Counted from the first letter of the stretch, positions 20,740-32,060 are shown. The stretch is 64,000 nt of DNA from Phallus indusiatus (GCA_027605045.1 JAQFWX010000004.1:992001-1056000); one strand, 5' to 3'. Made by a program: numbers and translations. The notes: generated by a model from the sequence alone, not told the origin.

Positions 20740-22232
20740 ATGACATCACCCAACTCTATTATTCTCGTCCCCGACGTTTGGGACAAAATAGCTTCAAACG
20801 TCGACTCGACTCGAGATTTATTATCTCTCGCACTAGTTTCTCGAAAACTTCGATCGCTAATTGAACCTGACCATATTCAATATCGACGCATTCGTCGCGA
20901 TGTACGCAGAAAAACATGTCTGGCAGCATCTTTCTACTAACCATCGCTCTGCTGGGGTTGTTCTGTCTGTGGACGAGAACAAATGCGGCGTTTTGTTGCC
21001 CCATGCGTTGAAGAAGACAACGCACTTTGAACAAACTCTCCCAAGTTCTACAGTATCACTGCTAATATAATTATTATCCCATATGCCTCTTCTGGAGAGA
21101 TTAGGCTGAGATTGTGTACCCGAAGGATTTTCAAACATTGTCGAAATCTCACGCGCACTGATCGACAAGTCGACACGCTTGCAAGCTCTGTCAGTCAGCT
21201 TAGACTGGCCGAAAGATGCAGAGGAGAATCATTTTGGGTACTTCTTAGAAGCCCTCCCAGTTTGTTCTTCACAGTGAGCTTGCGTGTATCACTTTACTCA
21301 CTTGTTCCGTTAGATATGGCAATTATCATCCCTTACTAAAGTTACTTTACACCATCCTTGTAAAACGGCCCAAGAGATGCTCACTGAACGCTGTCCCAAT
21401 CTCGAAGACCTCTACCTGTCCGCCGATCGCACATTTCATTGTACGCTAATACTAAAACGCGCAAACTGGACGAAGCTCCGTCGTCTAACATTGAAAGGGT
21501 GCCTTACCCTTCTTCCTCGAAATAAGAATCCTGACGAGCAGATGAAGATTACTATCGATTTTTTCGAAAGACATCGAAGCCTTGAGTGCCTATCTTGTGC
21601 GCTCACGTTTCTACCGCCTACTCTTCCCGACTCTGCTCTGCCATTATTGCACTCCGTTCATTGGGATGCTTCAGTCAAATTCCTCATATCTTCATTTCTG
21701 TCCGAACCTGGGTTATCGCGTATCAACCATCTGCGAACAGCTACCCGCGACATCGATGCGACAGTAAAAATGCCGAACCTTCAAACTGTTCAGATTACCT
21801 TATCTCCCAACATACCCTGCGACATTAGGCTACTTTTTCGAAAATTCCCCAAGTCTAGAAAAAGTCAGCTTTACCACCACCGGTACACTCAAACCGGGTC
21901 ATGGAGTTAAATTTTTGGTTTCTGTCTTCTTTGGATTCAATAGCCCACGGTATTACTTTTAGGATTCTCTGGTAGTTGCCTTGAAATCGTGCACCAAGCT
22001 TACACATTTGTACCTCGCCGATTCTTTCTCCATACCCGAAATCAAAACGGCTCTTCCCAAGTTATCTAGTACGATAAAGACCCTCCGATGTGTTCAAGGC
22101 AGGCATGATCACTATGTGAGGATAAAAAGAGATCACACTAGCAGATGCATCGGTTATAGCACCATCCCTTACTCAATGCCCGAGATTGGAGAACATCCTT
22201 CTAAGTGGGGAGGCTTCTTAGCCAGGCTTTGA
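20740..22232 (+). pseudogene. F-box/leucine-rich pseudogene, copy F3
   Basis: The start and F-box (LVPDVWDKIASNVDST) match F2. An extra A near 20915 then shifts the frame to an early stop. Further damage includes a short deletion around 20962, CAA to TAA near 21068, TGG to TGA near 21109 and an extra base near 21825. The three-exon layout and splice sites of F2 can still be traced to the TGA at 22230-22232. Together with A3 this makes the whole third A-F unit dead, while the neighbouring L3 is intact. Confidence 0.85.
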
Positions 22233-22562
22233 TGTTAATGCAATGCAGTTGATATGTTCAGTCATGGTCACGACAGTGTCCTTCACTTGAATGTATATGA
22301 CAAATTTTTGATCGCCAGAGAGCTGTGTTTTACATATCATTTGTTATACCGGTACATGCATGATAATTTCAATAATAGAGTCGAGGACCAGCAAAATTCA
22401 CTCGAATATACAACATTCTCAGATTGCAGTATAATTTGAATACGGGGATAATCGTACAAAACATCAGGTAATAGTGCTAAAAGGAGATTATCCGAGCTCG
22501 TGGAATTCCCTCCTTAATCAAGTTTCAGGAAGGGGAACTATATTATCACGTTATCAGCCCTC
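22233..22562. other. intergenic between F3 and P2
   Basis: From about 22371 it matches the P1 3' flank at 14475 and the relic at 12365. This is the undisturbed F-P junction, which shows what was lost between F2 and L1. Positions 22480-22562 are the former 3' coding end of P2 (see that entry). Confidence 0.55.
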
Positions 22563-23861
22563 TCATCGCGGAAAAGAAAATATTATACTAACCCGGTTAG
22601 GGTTTTCATCCCCGCTTTCGGTGAGGTATACTTCAAGGGATTCTCGAGTCTTTGTAGCGAATTTTCCTCCCAATTTTAATATGTGCCAGTCATTCGCCGA
22701 CAGTGACGATAATCCTACCTGCACCACAGTACCAGCCTTCTTCGTCCCCCAAAATGTAAAACAGTCTCGACCCAACTTTTCATCCAGCAAGACTTGATTC
22801 GTCTTGGTATTGTATTGGACCCATTTTTTCGCTTTGTCTGACTGTCGTAAAGCATAAACGAATCCGTATTTTCCTTGTCCAGGTATTGACTGGACCAAGA
22901 CTCTGTCCAACGACGATCCTGTCCCCAGTCTTACACGTCCACGTGGTGCAGAAAATGACAAAAATAGACCATCATTGGGAGGCAGGTTTTTAGATTTCCC
23001 GACAGCTTTCAGCTTCTTGTTTTGAACGATGAGAGACTCAGGAGAGTTAAGCCACTGAAATAGAGCCTCAAGAAGTTTCAGTGTTATAGGTGCACCTTTG
23101 CCATAATCACGTGGCAGATCTTTCTTCTTTCCATGATTACTTTGAAGGTAAAAATCTCAGAACAACACAGAGAGATACAAGAATTGCACGTACTGGATTG
23201 CGACGACGACAGGTGCTCTCTCATAAACCAACCAGACTGCAGAACCGCTAATCCCCGGCTCGGTATCCATATCGTATCCTACTTCAGTATCCTTGAATCC
23301 TAATGGCGGACCGATCATGTCCTGAACTGTACCATCTGGGGGGTAGCCTACGATATGAAGTGAACGAACATAGGCTGGAGGGTAATAGGCGAACTGAAGA
23401 CTGAAACCGAATCCCCAATCGACAGAAGATGGATCGTTAGTCGGTCTCGGGACGCGAATAAAACCATAATCGGAGGCAGGATTGGAACTCGAAGCATAAT
23501 CCGGGCAAAAATAGGTTTGTGACTCGTCGACTATTACTTCAGCGCCCGAAGTGAAATACATTCGCATATTGGTAGTACGATCCACAGTTTGAGTAACGCG
23601 ATCTGGAGTAGCGAGATTGTGAGCCGCAGTAAAGATGACAAGGTCGTTAGGTGCGGCATCCGGTGGAAGATGAACAATGAATCCGTTGCCATCGCCCGGC
23701 TGCCCATTTTTGATAAACTTAAGCTTGACAGTTGATTGGTTTGGTGTCCATCTTGTGGGGCCTTGCAACTCTGCAATGGGTTGTGGAGCGCGATCCTTCA
23801 CTCTGTGGTCGGGATGGTACCACTCGGGATACGAGTCTGCCTCGTTTTCTGAGTCTGACAT
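22563..23861 (-). CDS. cytosolic trypsin-like serine protease, copy P2, C-terminally truncated
   Basis: Predicted protein of 414 aa from exons 23194-23861 and 22563-23139. The protease domain is intact: FTAAHNLA, ASDYGFIRV and PGISGSAVW keep the His-Asp-Ser triad, and the acidic MSDSENEAD start is identical to P1. Relative to P1 it has a four-residue insertion after HNLA. Near the 3' end one extra T in a T-rich run (about 22575-22582) shifts the frame, so it stops at 22563 and lacks roughly the last 27 residues of P1 (the part with NVIIYSFPSWNLFKMG). This may be a true truncation or a base-call error. Head-to-head with L3, 909 bp between starts. Confidence 0.72.
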
Positions 23862-24072
23862 GATGCGGCTAGCTTGGAGATATTCTCATGGAGCACAGTT
23901 ATCTTTTTTATGCTTTGTCAAGCTCACCGTCAAAAGAAGCATAATGGTATATCTTTTGTTGAAATCACAGCTTTGAGGGGAAATGATTTGTCGATATTGG
24001 CACGAGTGAGAAGAAAAGGGAACAGGCTCGAAACAGGGAAAGGCGCTAGTAGCGCAGTTGTAGCGCGTGACA

Positions 24073-24300
24073 TCAGTTGGCAATACAGTTGAGTTTCTTG
24101 AAAGTCTTCGCTGTCAATGGCTTGTCAGTCGGTGCACTGGATGTTCTTCTTTCCGACTCAAGTGGATGATTGACGTTAACGGTTACTTTGATGGGAATAG
24201 CTTTATCGCTGGTTCCAGCGATGAAAGACCTCAATGGGAAACTGACCGCGGATGGAACACCGACTTGCTGCGATTCTTCGAGATCAGTGGCAGTGACTTA
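24073..24300 (-). pseudogene. conserved short ORF remnant upstream of L3
   Basis: Third copy of the frame seen at 12563-12820 and 16161-16415. The residues IPIKVTVNVNHPLESERR, then SSAPT and LTAKTFKKLNC, are still readable down to a stop at 24073-24075. Indels have displaced the N-terminal part. No function can be assigned. Confidence 0.25.
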
Positions 24301-24678
24301 CACAGATTTCGAAGACTCATTCATGAGAAACTGACAATACAAGCTCGTCTAAATTTGGGCATGATAGAGAGGTACGAGCGTTGCGGTCCCACTGGCACAT
24401 AGAAATTTGACATTTGTAACGATAACCTCAGATCAAGCACATCCGTAAAGAGTTTAACCATAATGGCCACAAAGAAGCTCTATTGTTTTTAATTAATCTG
24501 GCACCGTTGCCAGTATCTGAACATGCTGTCGTTTTTTGACGGACGGATGAATCAAGAAAAGGTTCGCGCTGCCATGCTAACCAAATTCATAAGATCAATG
24601 GGAAATTGCGAAAAGGCTCACGGTGTTACCGGAGGTTCAAGAGGTAATTATTTCATTTTTGCTAAGAGCTTATCTCAC

Positions 24679-24685
24679 TATAAAA
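24679..24685 (+). promoter_or_regulatory. TATA box of propeller gene L3
   Basis: The sequence tataaaa lies 92 bp upstream of the L3 start, the same spacing as in L1. Confidence 0.65.
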
Positions 24686-24770
24686 TCTGACTGCTGAACG
24701 AGATCGAAGGACATAGCCGGTCGTTCACCGCATATCTCTTTTGCTCTTTTGCACTCTTTCTTTCTCTTAC

Positions 24771-25586
24771 ATGGCTCAATTACAAATTTGCGTCGACTAT
24801 TTGCTTTCTGCTGGTGGGAGCTATGTAGCTAGCGAACAGGAACTTCGTCTGTTCTACGTTGAACAAAAAGACAGCGAATCTGCCTTGTTCTACAGAGACC
24901 TCAGCGGCGCAATTCTGGGACCTCGACAAAAGGTTGCAAATGGCATCAAGGAGAACTCTTCTGCTTCTTACATACCCAATAAAACCAACCCTCCTTTGGT
25001 TGCATGCGTATCCGCCGAATCTACACTTCGCGTACTCGAGTACGACGAAGATGAGGACGAGTGGACCGATAGCGAGTCATTCCCTTCCAGTACTATCCAT
25101 CCTAGCGCACAGGTCACCGCGATCAGCGACGCAGAAGAGAATCCTTTCATATTTTTCCAGGACCCCAACGGTCGCATTTACTTAACTCAAGGATCAACCC
25201 CTCAAGCTCTTCCAGCAGACGCAATTGCTTCGACTCCACTGTCTGCTGCCCTCGCCAATAACAATATTATTCTATTTTACATCGCCCAGGACAATCTCGT
25301 TCATTACCTCACACTCGAAGGCGAGCAATGGTCAGACACCTTACTCGCACCGGAAACTTTTAAGGTCGTTCCGAAGCGATTCGTCGCATATGCTAAGGTC
25401 GATGGCGATATCAATGTACTGGCGATTTCGGAGAATAGCGCGCTAGTACTAATCAGCTCGAACGGGAAGAAAACTGTTTTAGGCAAAGTACAGCCTAACG
25501 GCACATTTGTTCCTGGAACTACTGAGGAAGCTGGCATTAACATTCGCATTCAGATTGGTAGTCAAAACTCTTGTGTTGTAATGTAG
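24771..25586 (+). CDS. lectin-like beta-propeller protein with CaaX box, copy L3
   Basis: Single-exon gene encoding 271 aa, intact. Same blade-like repeats as L1 and L2, and a C-terminal SCVVM prenylation box. It differs from L1/L2 by scattered substitutions on the predicted surface (for example ILGPRQKVANGIKEN, and TEEAGINIRIQIG near the tail). The conserved cysteine of the CaaX box after divergence elsewhere argues that membrane anchoring matters. It is the last gene of the island, and its 3' flank is shared with the other copies to about 25730. Confidence 0.8.
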   Translation: MAQLQICVDYLLSAGGSYVASEQELRLFYVEQKDSESALFYRDLSGAILGPRQKVANGIKENSSASYIPNKTNPPLVACVSAESTLRVLEYDEDEDEWTDSESFPSSTIHPSAQVTAISDAEENPFIFFQDPNGRIYLTQGSTPQALPADAIASTPLSAALANNNIILFYIAQDNLVHYLTLEGEQWSDTLLAPETFKVVPKRFVAYAKVDGDINVLAISENSALVLISSNGKKTVLGKVQPNGTFVPGTTEEAGINIRIQIGSQNSCVVM

Positions 25587-26216
25587 ATTTATTTTCATTT
25601 GCAAGGATTCCAGGGGGAGTATATAGGTAGCAAATCAATTCAACGCTGTAACTTTCAAACAGTATATGCAGTCCAATTGAAAACTCAAAGCATTTTCACA
25701 GGGAAATTTTTGCCAAGCAAGTCAATCAAATCTATCATAAGTTCAAGTTAGATCCGACACACCAGCCAGATGGTGCAAGATATTGATATCATTCTTTGCG
25801 AAAAATACTTGAACCCAGTAGCAAGTTGACGTTATGATTGCTCGGGAAACTCCACCCTTCTTGTATTTTTTTTTTTGGTTTTTTTATCAGTAACAAAGAC
25901 CCTGCAAGTTGTGTTGAACGTGCATATTGTATTGTGCTAACAGTCGTACCTACGCTTTACATAACTGCGTTGGTTAGAAGCTTGGGCTCCAAAAGCACGA
26001 ATCATACTCAAAGGAGCGGGTTTTGGGTCCTTTGATGGAGGCCCTGACTCTTCACCGATATATAAATCGCCACAACGCACAACTCATGGAACCATAACAT
26101 CTTAAGCTCGTTGGACTCAACGTGATGTCAGCTCGATAGGAGACAAATCGATAGCATCTCCAAATGGAGAGAAGAATCAAGATAAAGCGGTGACAGTCAC
26201 GCGTGACAAATACCAA
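25587..26216. other. intergenic, end of the island
   Basis: The L-type 3' flank ends near 25730. A run of about 11 T near 25866 and unremarkable sequence follow. I see no gene before the RidA-like gene. Confidence 0.55.
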
Positions 26217-26979
26217 ATGCTCCGTTCATCGAGCATCCTTCTTAAATCTTTCAAGTTGCCCGCACCTAGACTTACCCCGAATTTCCATCGAAAAATGTCA
26301 TTCTCCGTTGTTTCCACTTCATGCACGTATTTCCTTCTAGTGTTGAATTTCATGAGTCCTCTAGTTATTTACTAAGATTCGTTAATCAGCTGCACCCGCT
26401 GCCATTGGGGTTCGTCCTTGATGCACTTTCAACCCAAAACTATTTTCACATGTAATTTTTTCCCACTTCGTTATGTAGCCTTATTCACAAGCCATCTCTG
26501 CACCGCCTTTTCTGTTCGTTTCCGGCTGTGTACCTCTGCATCCCTCGTCAGGTCAGGTCGTCGGCGATAATGTTGAGGATCAGGCACGACAAGTGCTAGC
26601 TAATCTCAGCCAAGTAGTCAAGGCCGGTGGTAGTGAGCCGAGCAAGGTCGTCAAAACTACGGTATGTTTCCTTATCATGGTTTGAACCGATGCGTCGTCA
26701 CATCTATTTAGGTCTTCCTTAAAGATATGAACGACTTCCAAAAGGTCAATGCTATATATGCTGATTTCTTCGGCGACCATAAACCTGCGCGTTCTGCAGT
26801 AGAAGTTTCAAGTACGTTTCTAATTTATTGTATAAATTTCATTATTGAGTTACTCACCTGAAATCAAGGGTGAGGAGAATTTGACTGAGCTGCTTATTTA
26901 CTCGGTCCAATGACGTCTTTCTAGACTACCGAAGGATGTGTTAGTTGAGATTGAAGCCATCGCTCTGGTTGGTCAATAG
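26217..26979 (+). CDS. MMF1: RidA/YjgF-family enamine/imine deaminase, probably dual-targeted
   Basis: RidA proteins hydrolyse reactive 2-aminoacrylate-type enamines made by PLP enzymes; the fungal Mmf1/Hmf1 forms protect mitochondria and cytosol. The reconstructed protein of 154 aa has [67 protein letters not shown] and a final VGQ, all family hallmarks. From ATG 26217 an N-terminal presequence rich in Arg, Lys and Ser ([13 protein letters not shown]) looks mitochondrial; a second ATG at 26295 would give the cytosolic form. Exons: 26217-26322, 26390-26409, 26479-26661, 26712-26811, a single base at 26869, and 26925-26979. Keeping the conserved frame needs a GC-AG first intron and a one-base exon. 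Confidence 0.82.
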
Positions 26980-27208
26980 TAATTGAACATGTCATCTTTT
27001 ATTGTAAATATCTACATTCAAGGCTAATGAAAGCGCTTATAACTGACAACAAGGAGTTCTTATCCGATGAGAATCTGATTTGCAACACGCCAGGTTGACA
27101 GACTTTACTAATATATAATTCTTAATTAAGATCTTTAAAAAAAATAAAAGAACGAAATCTACAGTATAATGATTCATCGTAGAACTTTCACTGAATAAAA
27201 GTCCAAGT

Positions 27209-29673
27209 CTACGCATATTCCTCCTTTAAAATCAAAATATTGTTTTTCGCAACCGCAACCTTCTTAACCATAGCGGTGAAAGCTTTCTTAGTCTCCTCCT
27301 CGCGCAAATAAGGCTGGAATCTCTGAATACAGTCTTTCGTAGTGACTTCCTTTTTCTCGCGCAAGAAGCTAATAATCATAGCCTCGTCTAAAGGACGTTT
27401 CGGTTTCTTACGAGGCTTGTTAGCCGCGGAAGGATCTGTGGAGGCACCAGCACCCGCTGATGTTGGCGACACAGGGGATGCCGGACCTTCGTCCGGTGCT
27501 TTCCGCTTTAAACTTATACCATTCCCACCCGTCGAAATAGCGACAGGACTCCCCGCTCGACTTGCAACAGGACTTCTCCCACCCGTAGGAGTCATAACAC
27601 CGGCTTTACTTCCACCAACACCACCTCCACCCCCAAGCGGACTCGGGCTCGGACTTCTCGCAATTCCAGAAGCGCTACCATTAGCACCAAGTGGCCTTGA
27701 CTTGCCACCTTTGGGACTGGTCGCTCGTTTTGCTACTATTGCGTTGCCCATACCGGGCGGTAGACCTCCCGCTAAAGGTGATCCAGGACGAGAAGAGGAC
27801 GAAGTTGACGAGACATGAGGAAGTTGCTTTTGTGGAGGAGATAAAGTTGTAGTCGGTGGCGGTCGTGCTGGAGGCGCGCCGGTAGTGGACGCGGTTGGAG
27901 TTGGAGTTGGAGTTGGAGGAGTGGAAGGTGGTGCATTATTAGTAGACGAAGATTGTTGCTGTTGGTTCATAACGGCCGGTCCATCGAGTATTGGCGGAGG
28001 GGGTTGTTCCTCCTCCTCTTCCTCCTAAAGAATGATCAGATGAGATAGAAAAAGACAAGAAAATATTAAGAACATACCGAAGCATATGGATTTCCTTCTT
28101 CCTCATCACTGTCATAAACTTCATTTTTCTCATTACGTTTCACTATTTTTTGAGATCCCGTCCTGCTCCGGTTAGTTGATTGATCTCCTCCATTTCCTCA
28201 TCTTCCTCATCATCATCAATTGTAGCGTCACGCGCTTTGTTAGCGGTACGGTATTCTCTCTTTAGACGTTCCTGTGGGGAGAAAATAATACATTAACTCT
28301 AGAAACAAAAAAAAACAGGACAACCGATAGCTCACCTCCATTTCTTTCATCTCTTCGTCCTCTCCATCCATCTCAATCTTCTCATCGTCATCGGCAAACT
28401 CTTCCTCGTACTCCATCTCATCCATATCACCCTCTTGCCCTAGATCTCTATTCCTTCTCTTTTTGAGAATCTTCTCTTCCTCATCATCATCCCCACCAAA
28501 TATGTCGTCTTCACCATCCATCCCCCGTCTGCCTGAGTCATAATCATCCCCATCTTCATTCTTTACAGACTGTGTAAGCGTGCTAAGCGTTGCTTCCGAC
28601 AATGCGCCTTTCCGGCGTTTCCATAGTTGAGCGGGATCTTTGGATTTTTGTAGTTTGGCGTACTGTAAGGGGGAATAAGTGAATAAATTCAATAGAATAT
28701 AATAATTCTATACCTCAGCTTCAGCTTCCTCCGCGCCAGGTACATCTAGCCGTCGCTTTGTAAATTTATAGAACCGGTGAGAACATACAAATTGAAAAGT
28801 TGAGCCGGATGGAATGAGGAAAGCATGTGTTTGGTTCTTTTCTGGATTCTCCAAATGTCCAATCCAGATCTGACCAGGAATTGTGGAAGCTGACGATGTG
28901 CTTGCAGTTGAGTCACCATTCGATACCACTGGTTTAGTTTCCAGCGGCGCTTCTTCAATTACCCAGGGATACCTCTCCTCTCTTCGCAACTTGCGTGTCT
29001 CCTCCGGGACAAGAAAGACTTGCTTAATCTTTTTCCGATTCATGTTCTTAGGTTTTGATTTTCCATTTGGGGTTCCCGCTTTGCTGCCTGGCTTGCTTGA
29101 GCCGCCGTTAGTAGAACCTTTGCTCGTGCCGGATGGAGGGATAACCTTGCCGTCAGGCCCAACCATAACAATGCGCCCATCGAATCCAACAACAGGTTTA
29201 CCATCCAGACCAAGCATAGGTGTGTTCTTCGTGTCTTCCCCTTCATCACCTGCGCCACTACCATTACTATTAAGACCCAAATTACCACGGTCAGGCGGTC
29301 GATAGTCCTTCCGATTCAATTTGATAGGCTGCCTCCACTTTGTAAGCTCAATTTCCTTGTCTTTGGACTCTGCAAACTTCATGATATTGTATTTCCACCC
29401 TTTACTCGCGGTGGAGACAATCTGGTACTCGGTGTACTTCCCGGACGGTGCAAGGTCACCATCGATATCAACTGCTGACGTACTCGTGCTAGGCTCTTGG
29501 GGAAGTGAAGACGAAGCCTGTGTTGGTGTTTGTGTTCCGGATCCATTTGGAGAGTTGCTCTTGGAAGCCTCTGCTTCAACAATAGCTGGGGTGGGTTTCG
29601 GACGTAATCGCTGTCTGGGCTTCTTCGTTTCCACCAGCGCAGCCAACTCCTTCTTTATGGGTTTGTGAAACAT
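27209..29673 (-). CDS. TFG1: TFIIF alpha subunit (RAP74 homolog)
   Basis: TFIIF alpha helps RNA polymerase II initiate and elongate. From ATG 29673 the N-terminal half shows KYTEYQIVSTASKGWKYN, KWRQPIKLNRKD, IWIGHLENPEKNQTHAFLI and FYKFTKR, the dimerisation part. Then comes an acidic, Lys-rich middle, a Ser/Pro/Gly-rich linker, and the C-terminal winged helix (LDEAMIISFLREKKEVTTKD, ending NNILILKEEYA), which in RAP74 binds the FCP1 phosphatase. About three introns separate the exons. One problem: near 28145 the frame after GAGRDLKK meets TAG, while the expected continuation IVKRNEKNEVYDSDEEE lies in the next frame. One more A in the A6 run would restore it. A MULE transposon lies 70 bp upstream of the start codon. 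Confidence 0.87.
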
Positions 29674-29742
29674 AGATCACGTTGTGTCAGTGGAGTCGTG
29701 TGAGCTGTGGGTGAGGTCGAGGTGGAAGAATAGCACAAGGGA

Positions 29743-29751
29743 CCTGAGGTG
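29743..29751. repeat. 9-bp target site duplication, left
   Basis: cctgaggtg immediately precedes the left inverted repeat and is identical to 39469-39477. Confidence 0.9.
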
Positions 29752-29870
29752 GGTAGTAAAGCTTGAGCAAGTTCTTGGTAAGCCGCTAAAATATCCGACG
29801 TCATACATACGCCCACAGACGCCACCATGCTGTAATCGGCGTAGTCTGACATGCACCCACAAGCGCCGCC
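29752..29870 (+). repeat. MULE terminal inverted repeat, left
   Basis: About 120 bp match the reverse complement of 39348-39468, with the outer 38 bases identical. The inner part contains units of about 45 bp (cgcccacag..gccacc..tgctgt..gtctgacat) that repeat in tandem with decay. Confidence 0.88.
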
Positions 29871-30439
29871 ACGCTGTCATCTGCTGTCATCTATTCGCGT
29901 ATTTTTGGCGTGGCAGGTCTTTTTTTAGCTTCTGCCTGGGCGGCATTTGCAGCCTTTTTCGGATTATAGCTTTAGCCAGACCCTTTATCATCATATTGAT
30001 GGTTTCCAATGTAGATAGTGTCATAATCAATTACTTTGCTTAACCTCAGGCATTCAGAGTGTCATGTGCGTGATGGGCGTCATCTACAGCCTTTTCGGAC
30101 TTTCGCTTACGATCAGATCTTTCCTTGGCACGATCTTATCTACCATCTAGAATTCTTCTAAAAACCTTCTAAAAAGGTTCTGGACCTTTTAGTCAATTAA
30201 CCGCACGCACTCCGGAGTGTAAAGGAAAGTTTCATGATGTTTCGAGTAATTTTTCCTTAGTTACATTGCTCCGTAAAAATTGGATATGACCAAATTTGTA
30301 TTAGTTCAATTTGAAACGATGTCGAGGTCTATTCATTCGAATTTGAGAGCAAGAAAAATGCGCGCGCGCATACAAGCTGTTTGCCAAACTTTCCTCATAA
30401 AATAAAAAAATTATAAAATTAAATTAAATTTCTGGAACA

Positions 30440-30446
30440 TATAAAA
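30440..30446 (+). promoter_or_regulatory. TATA box of cargo gene 1
   Basis: The sequence tataaaa lies about 80 bp upstream of the first ATG of the cargo gene, in an otherwise A/T-rich stretch. Confidence 0.5.
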
Positions 30447-31446
30447 CACCAGGTTTTTTTGTCGAAGTCATCCCATCCTCACCCTCACCCCTATCCAGTC
30501 TCGCTATCTAGTATACACCCCATGAACACCACACCCGTTCGACCTCCTCCAAATACCCCATTTTCTACACCAATCTCATTTAATTCTTCTCCCAGCTTTG
30601 CTTCCCTCAACTTTGCTTCCCCCAATTTTGCTTCCCCTAATTCCCTCGAGGATCCATTCTCTACCCCCAATGCTACGAACCGTAATCTGTTTCTCAGATG
30701 CAAGCGTGTGGTGAACTCCGAGGTTGCGAAGGGTCGCATCCTGAATTGGGTGAATCGCGATGAGTCCAGTCCCGTTGTCTGGCATTGGTGAGTATGATAT
30801 ATGATTTTTTGAATTTTTAGCTGAGAGTATATTTCCCAAAAATATATAGGCCCTTAGACGACGAAGGGAAACCTTTTCACGCGACGATGCTAGACTTCGC
30901 GTACAGATACTTTGACTTCCCCCTGCCGTCCTGTCCATGTATTCTTACCGAGAGTGACCCCCAAAATCTTCATTTTGTGAAGATTTGGGTGGTTACTACT
31001 GACACTTCAGATTATTTTCGGACAGTGGCGTTAGGGTGTAAGACTTGCTACAACGGTTGCAGCCTTTTTAGTAAGTAATTTGTCATTTCACCGCTATATA
31101 CACTTGTCTTACTCTTTGCAGTTCCGTTGGACAAAATTCACGAGAAGAAAAATTTGGCGACGAAAAAATATCCCCGTCGTAACACGCCTGGGGAAGGTAT
31201 GTTGTTTTACATAATTTTATGGGCAAATGTAAAAATAGGTATTTCAGGCTTGGAAAAATTCGATCCGCGGAATATTCTGCGTATGGACGAAAAGATTCCA
31301 CAGTACTTGTTATCCTCCATCCCCACGCCTCCTAGGGCATTTGTTTCATCAAGTCAGAACAGGTATACACCAAATCGGGGTAAGTTTTTTCATTTTACTG
31401 CTTATATTAATCAGCTTAATATGAAACTACTAGGTTATAAACGTGG

Positions 31447-31451
31447 CACTT
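31447..31451. repeat. 5-bp target site duplication of the solo LTR, left
   Basis: cactt directly precedes the LTR and is repeated at 32061-32065. Confidence 0.85.
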
Positions 31452-32060
31452 TGTCACGCGCCGTGTTCCGGGCGTCTGGGCAGAAGTCCGGGGGGTCCGG
31501 ACTACGGAACAGAAGGGACTTGGCTTCAGCTTATGTGCTGCGCCGACTCAATCGACCCTAAATATCCCTTAATTTCGGACTAGAAGTCCAAGACAGCCCG
31601 GACGTAGTCCGGGCAGGTCCGGACAAGTACTGGGAGCGGACTTTAGACGAGATAGATAAGAATAGAATTGATTATAAAGAGACTGGCTGAGGATAGACTC
31701 GAAATGAACTTAATATTCAGACTGGGGAGCCCCAGACGAAGTCTGGGGGCTTTAAATACAAAAAGCTAGACTACTAGAACTAAAGGAGATATAACTAAAA
31801 GGAGACTAGTTGCACAGCACCAGAAACATATCTGGCACTTGCTTTCTAATGCTCCGGACAGAATGTCTCCATAAGGAAATGTCCTAGTCCGGACGAAGTC
31901 CGGACCTCGGACTTACCGGACGTGGACAGAATAACGGACTACACACTGTTGGGCAAGTACTGACGCTCGGACATGGCGGATATACTAAATATGGACGGGG
32001 ATTGGGCGCCGGACCTCGGAGAGGTCCGGATTAGGATTGGGTGGCACGAGGGTCGTGACA
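31452..32060. mobile_element. solo LTR of an LTR retrotransposon, 609 bp
   Basis: It starts tgtcacg and ends cgtgaca, so it has TG...CA ends in a 7-bp inverted repeat. It is flanked by the 5-bp duplication cactt. No gag-pol sequence lies next to it, so it is a solo LTR left by recombination. The interior is rich in short repeats of gtccgga and its complement. It was inserted into an exon of the MULE cargo gene and is therefore younger than that gene. Confidence 0.88.
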
